From positions 1 through 15,326 of the forward strand of contig JASHWX010000174.1 of NCBI GenBank assembly GCA_030043815.1: 15,326 bases of DNA. The letters run 5' to 3'. Within the stretch, counting starts at the first letter, position 1; the number at the start of each line of letters is the position of its first letter. The position numbers and the translations under genes were made by a program. Positions 14,428 through 15,326 of the stretch are shown here, one piece after another. Source of the DNA: Candidatus Rhabdochlamydia sp. GTDB lineage: Bacteria; Chlamydiota; Chlamydiia; Chlamydiales; Rhabdochlamydiaceae. The notes under the pieces were generated by a model. That model worked only from the letters and a program-made list of their open reading frames with translations. It searched no databases and had not been told where the DNA came from.

Positions 14428-15326
14428 CGTTCATCCTTGAGTAGATAGTTCCTGGCATAGTCGGCAACAGCCTCATCGATTGTGTAGCGGCAAGGCTCCA
14501 TATGTTTTTTGAATTTGTTCATATCGGCACAAGTATAGTTCTGATATTGGCGAGCGAGATCGGACGGCATGTCGATGTACTCAATTTGGGGCGGCTTTTC
14601 CAATGCTTTAAAGACAGCATTTGCGAGCTGGTTCCACGTCGTCGTCTGCCCTGATCCCATGTTAAAGATACCGCCTAAGCCATTTTGCAAAAAATCGCAC
14701 GTCATGCGCACGGCGTCTTTGACGTAGATGAAATCGCGGCATTGGTCTCCATCGCCGAAACGTTCCGGTTCAGTCGATTTAAACAGACGGATCGTCCCTT
14801 CATTGCGTGCGATGGGCAGCATTTTGTAGACCATCGATGCCATCCGCCCTTTGTGGTTTTCATTAGGGCCGAACACGTTAAAATACTTCAGGCCGACGAT
14901 CTGGTTTAAAACCCCTTGCTGCTTGGCCCAAAGGTCAAAATAGTATTTCGAAAATCCGTACAAATTGAGGGGTTTCAGCTCTTCGAGCAGATCGTGATGA
15001 TCATTGAATCCCAAAGCTCCGTTGCCATATGTCGCTGCAGACGAGGCGTAGATGAATCGGATGCCATGCTGCAATGCATATTCAGCGAGGCGGACAGTAT
15101 AGCGGAAATTATTCTCCATCAAATAATTTCCATCAGCCTCCATCGTATCGGAGCAAGCGCCTAAATGAATGATCGCTCCGATCTCCTGCTCTTTTCCCTC
15201 GAGCCATTTGAACAGGTCGTAGCGCGAGATGAAATCGCGGCATTTTTTATTGAGTAGATTCTTCCACTTTTCCGTCTTTTTAAGATCATCGACGAGCAGA
15301 AGGTGGGTGTGCCCTAGATCGTTGAG
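14421..15326 (-). CDS. hldD: ADP-L-glycero-D-manno-heptose 6-epimerase, N-terminus outside the window
   Basis: HldD converts ADP-D,D-heptose to ADP-L,D-heptose. The frame is open to the window edge; 301 residues are visible and the first 20-30, including the Rossmann GxxGxxG, are missing. The internal ATG at 15143 is not the start: the upstream codons read IIHLGACSDTMEADGNYLMENN across it, a hallmark of the family. SSAATYG and YGFSK (Tyr and Lys of the SDR catalytic site), KYFNVFGPNE, and the GDGDQCRDFIYVKD segment complete the match. It is the upstream gene of the hldD-hldE pair, overlapping by seven bases (ATGGTAA), and both would act in making the heptose of the LPS core. Chlamydia proper has a heptose-less LPS, so these genes point to an environmental relative. 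Confidence 0.95.
   Translation of the reverse strand, partial: LNDLGHTHLLLVDDLKKTEKWKNLLNKKCRDFISRYDLFKWLEGKEQEIGAIIHLGACSDTMEADGNYLMENNFRYTVRLAEYALQHGIRFIYASSAATYGNGALGFNDHHDLLEELKPLNLYGFSKYYFDLWAKQQGVLNQIVGLKYFNVFGPNENHKGRMASMVYKMLPIARNEGTIRLFKSTEPERFGDGDQCRDFIYVKDAVRMTCDFLQNGLGGIFNMGSGQTTTWNQLANAVFKALEKPPQIEYIDMPSDLARQYQNYTCADMNKFKKHMEPCRYTIDEAVADYARNYLLKDERW

Overview
The window most likely comes from an environmental, amoeba-associated member of the Chlamydiota (Waddlia/Parachlamydia-like). The evidence is a chlamydial-type ribosomal protein L28, a methionine aminopeptidase with an N-terminal SEC-C zinc motif next to a YhgN/MarC membrane protein (as I recall it, the same pairing as in Chlamydia), a PLD-family protein close to rpmB, and several chlamydial-looking membrane and coiled-coil proteins. 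The family or genus cannot be fixed from this window. No rRNA, tRNA, CRISPR array or complete transposase gene was seen.

Layout. Bases 1-1380 hold the 3' part of a protein-kinase-like gene, then a monocistronic gene with its own promoter and terminator whose product resembles a starch-binding (CBM20-type) domain. Bases 1379-1853 contain no credible gene and hold two large imperfect palindromes. Bases 1881-3712 (minus) carry sthA (soluble transhydrogenase) and a small membrane protein. Bases 3757-7568 (plus) form a likely operon: rpmB, PLD-like protein, yhgN/marC, truA, map. It is interrupted by a 166-bp MITE-like element exactly at the rpmB stop codon and by a three-hairpin repeat between truA and map. 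Bases 7557-9909 (minus) carry an M20 metallopeptidase translationally coupled to a membrane/coiled-coil protein, and probably a 45-residue acidic protein.

Bases 9943-10926 hold a divergent promoter pair and an AT-rich two-gene cassette: a winged-helix regulator whose promoter carries two 15-bp operator-like palindromes 21 bp apart, overlapping by 4 nt a small nucleotidyltransferase. This looks like an autoregulated toxin-antitoxin or defence module. A 69-residue hypothetical gene (minus) follows, then htpX (plus) behind a near-consensus promoter with an embedded palindrome. The right end (minus) carries hldD (cut by the window edge) and a HldE-like heptose kinase whose adenylyltransferase half lacks its catalytic motif. 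After them comes a MESH1/SpoT-type HD hydrolase with an apparent signal peptide.

The strongest points for follow-up are the MITE insertion that rewrote the rpmB stop codon and supplies the start codon now predicted for the PLD gene, the wHTH-nucleotidyltransferase cassette, the possibly exported MESH1 homologue, the CBM20-like protein and the degenerate HldE. All family assignments are read by eye from motifs; no database search was run.
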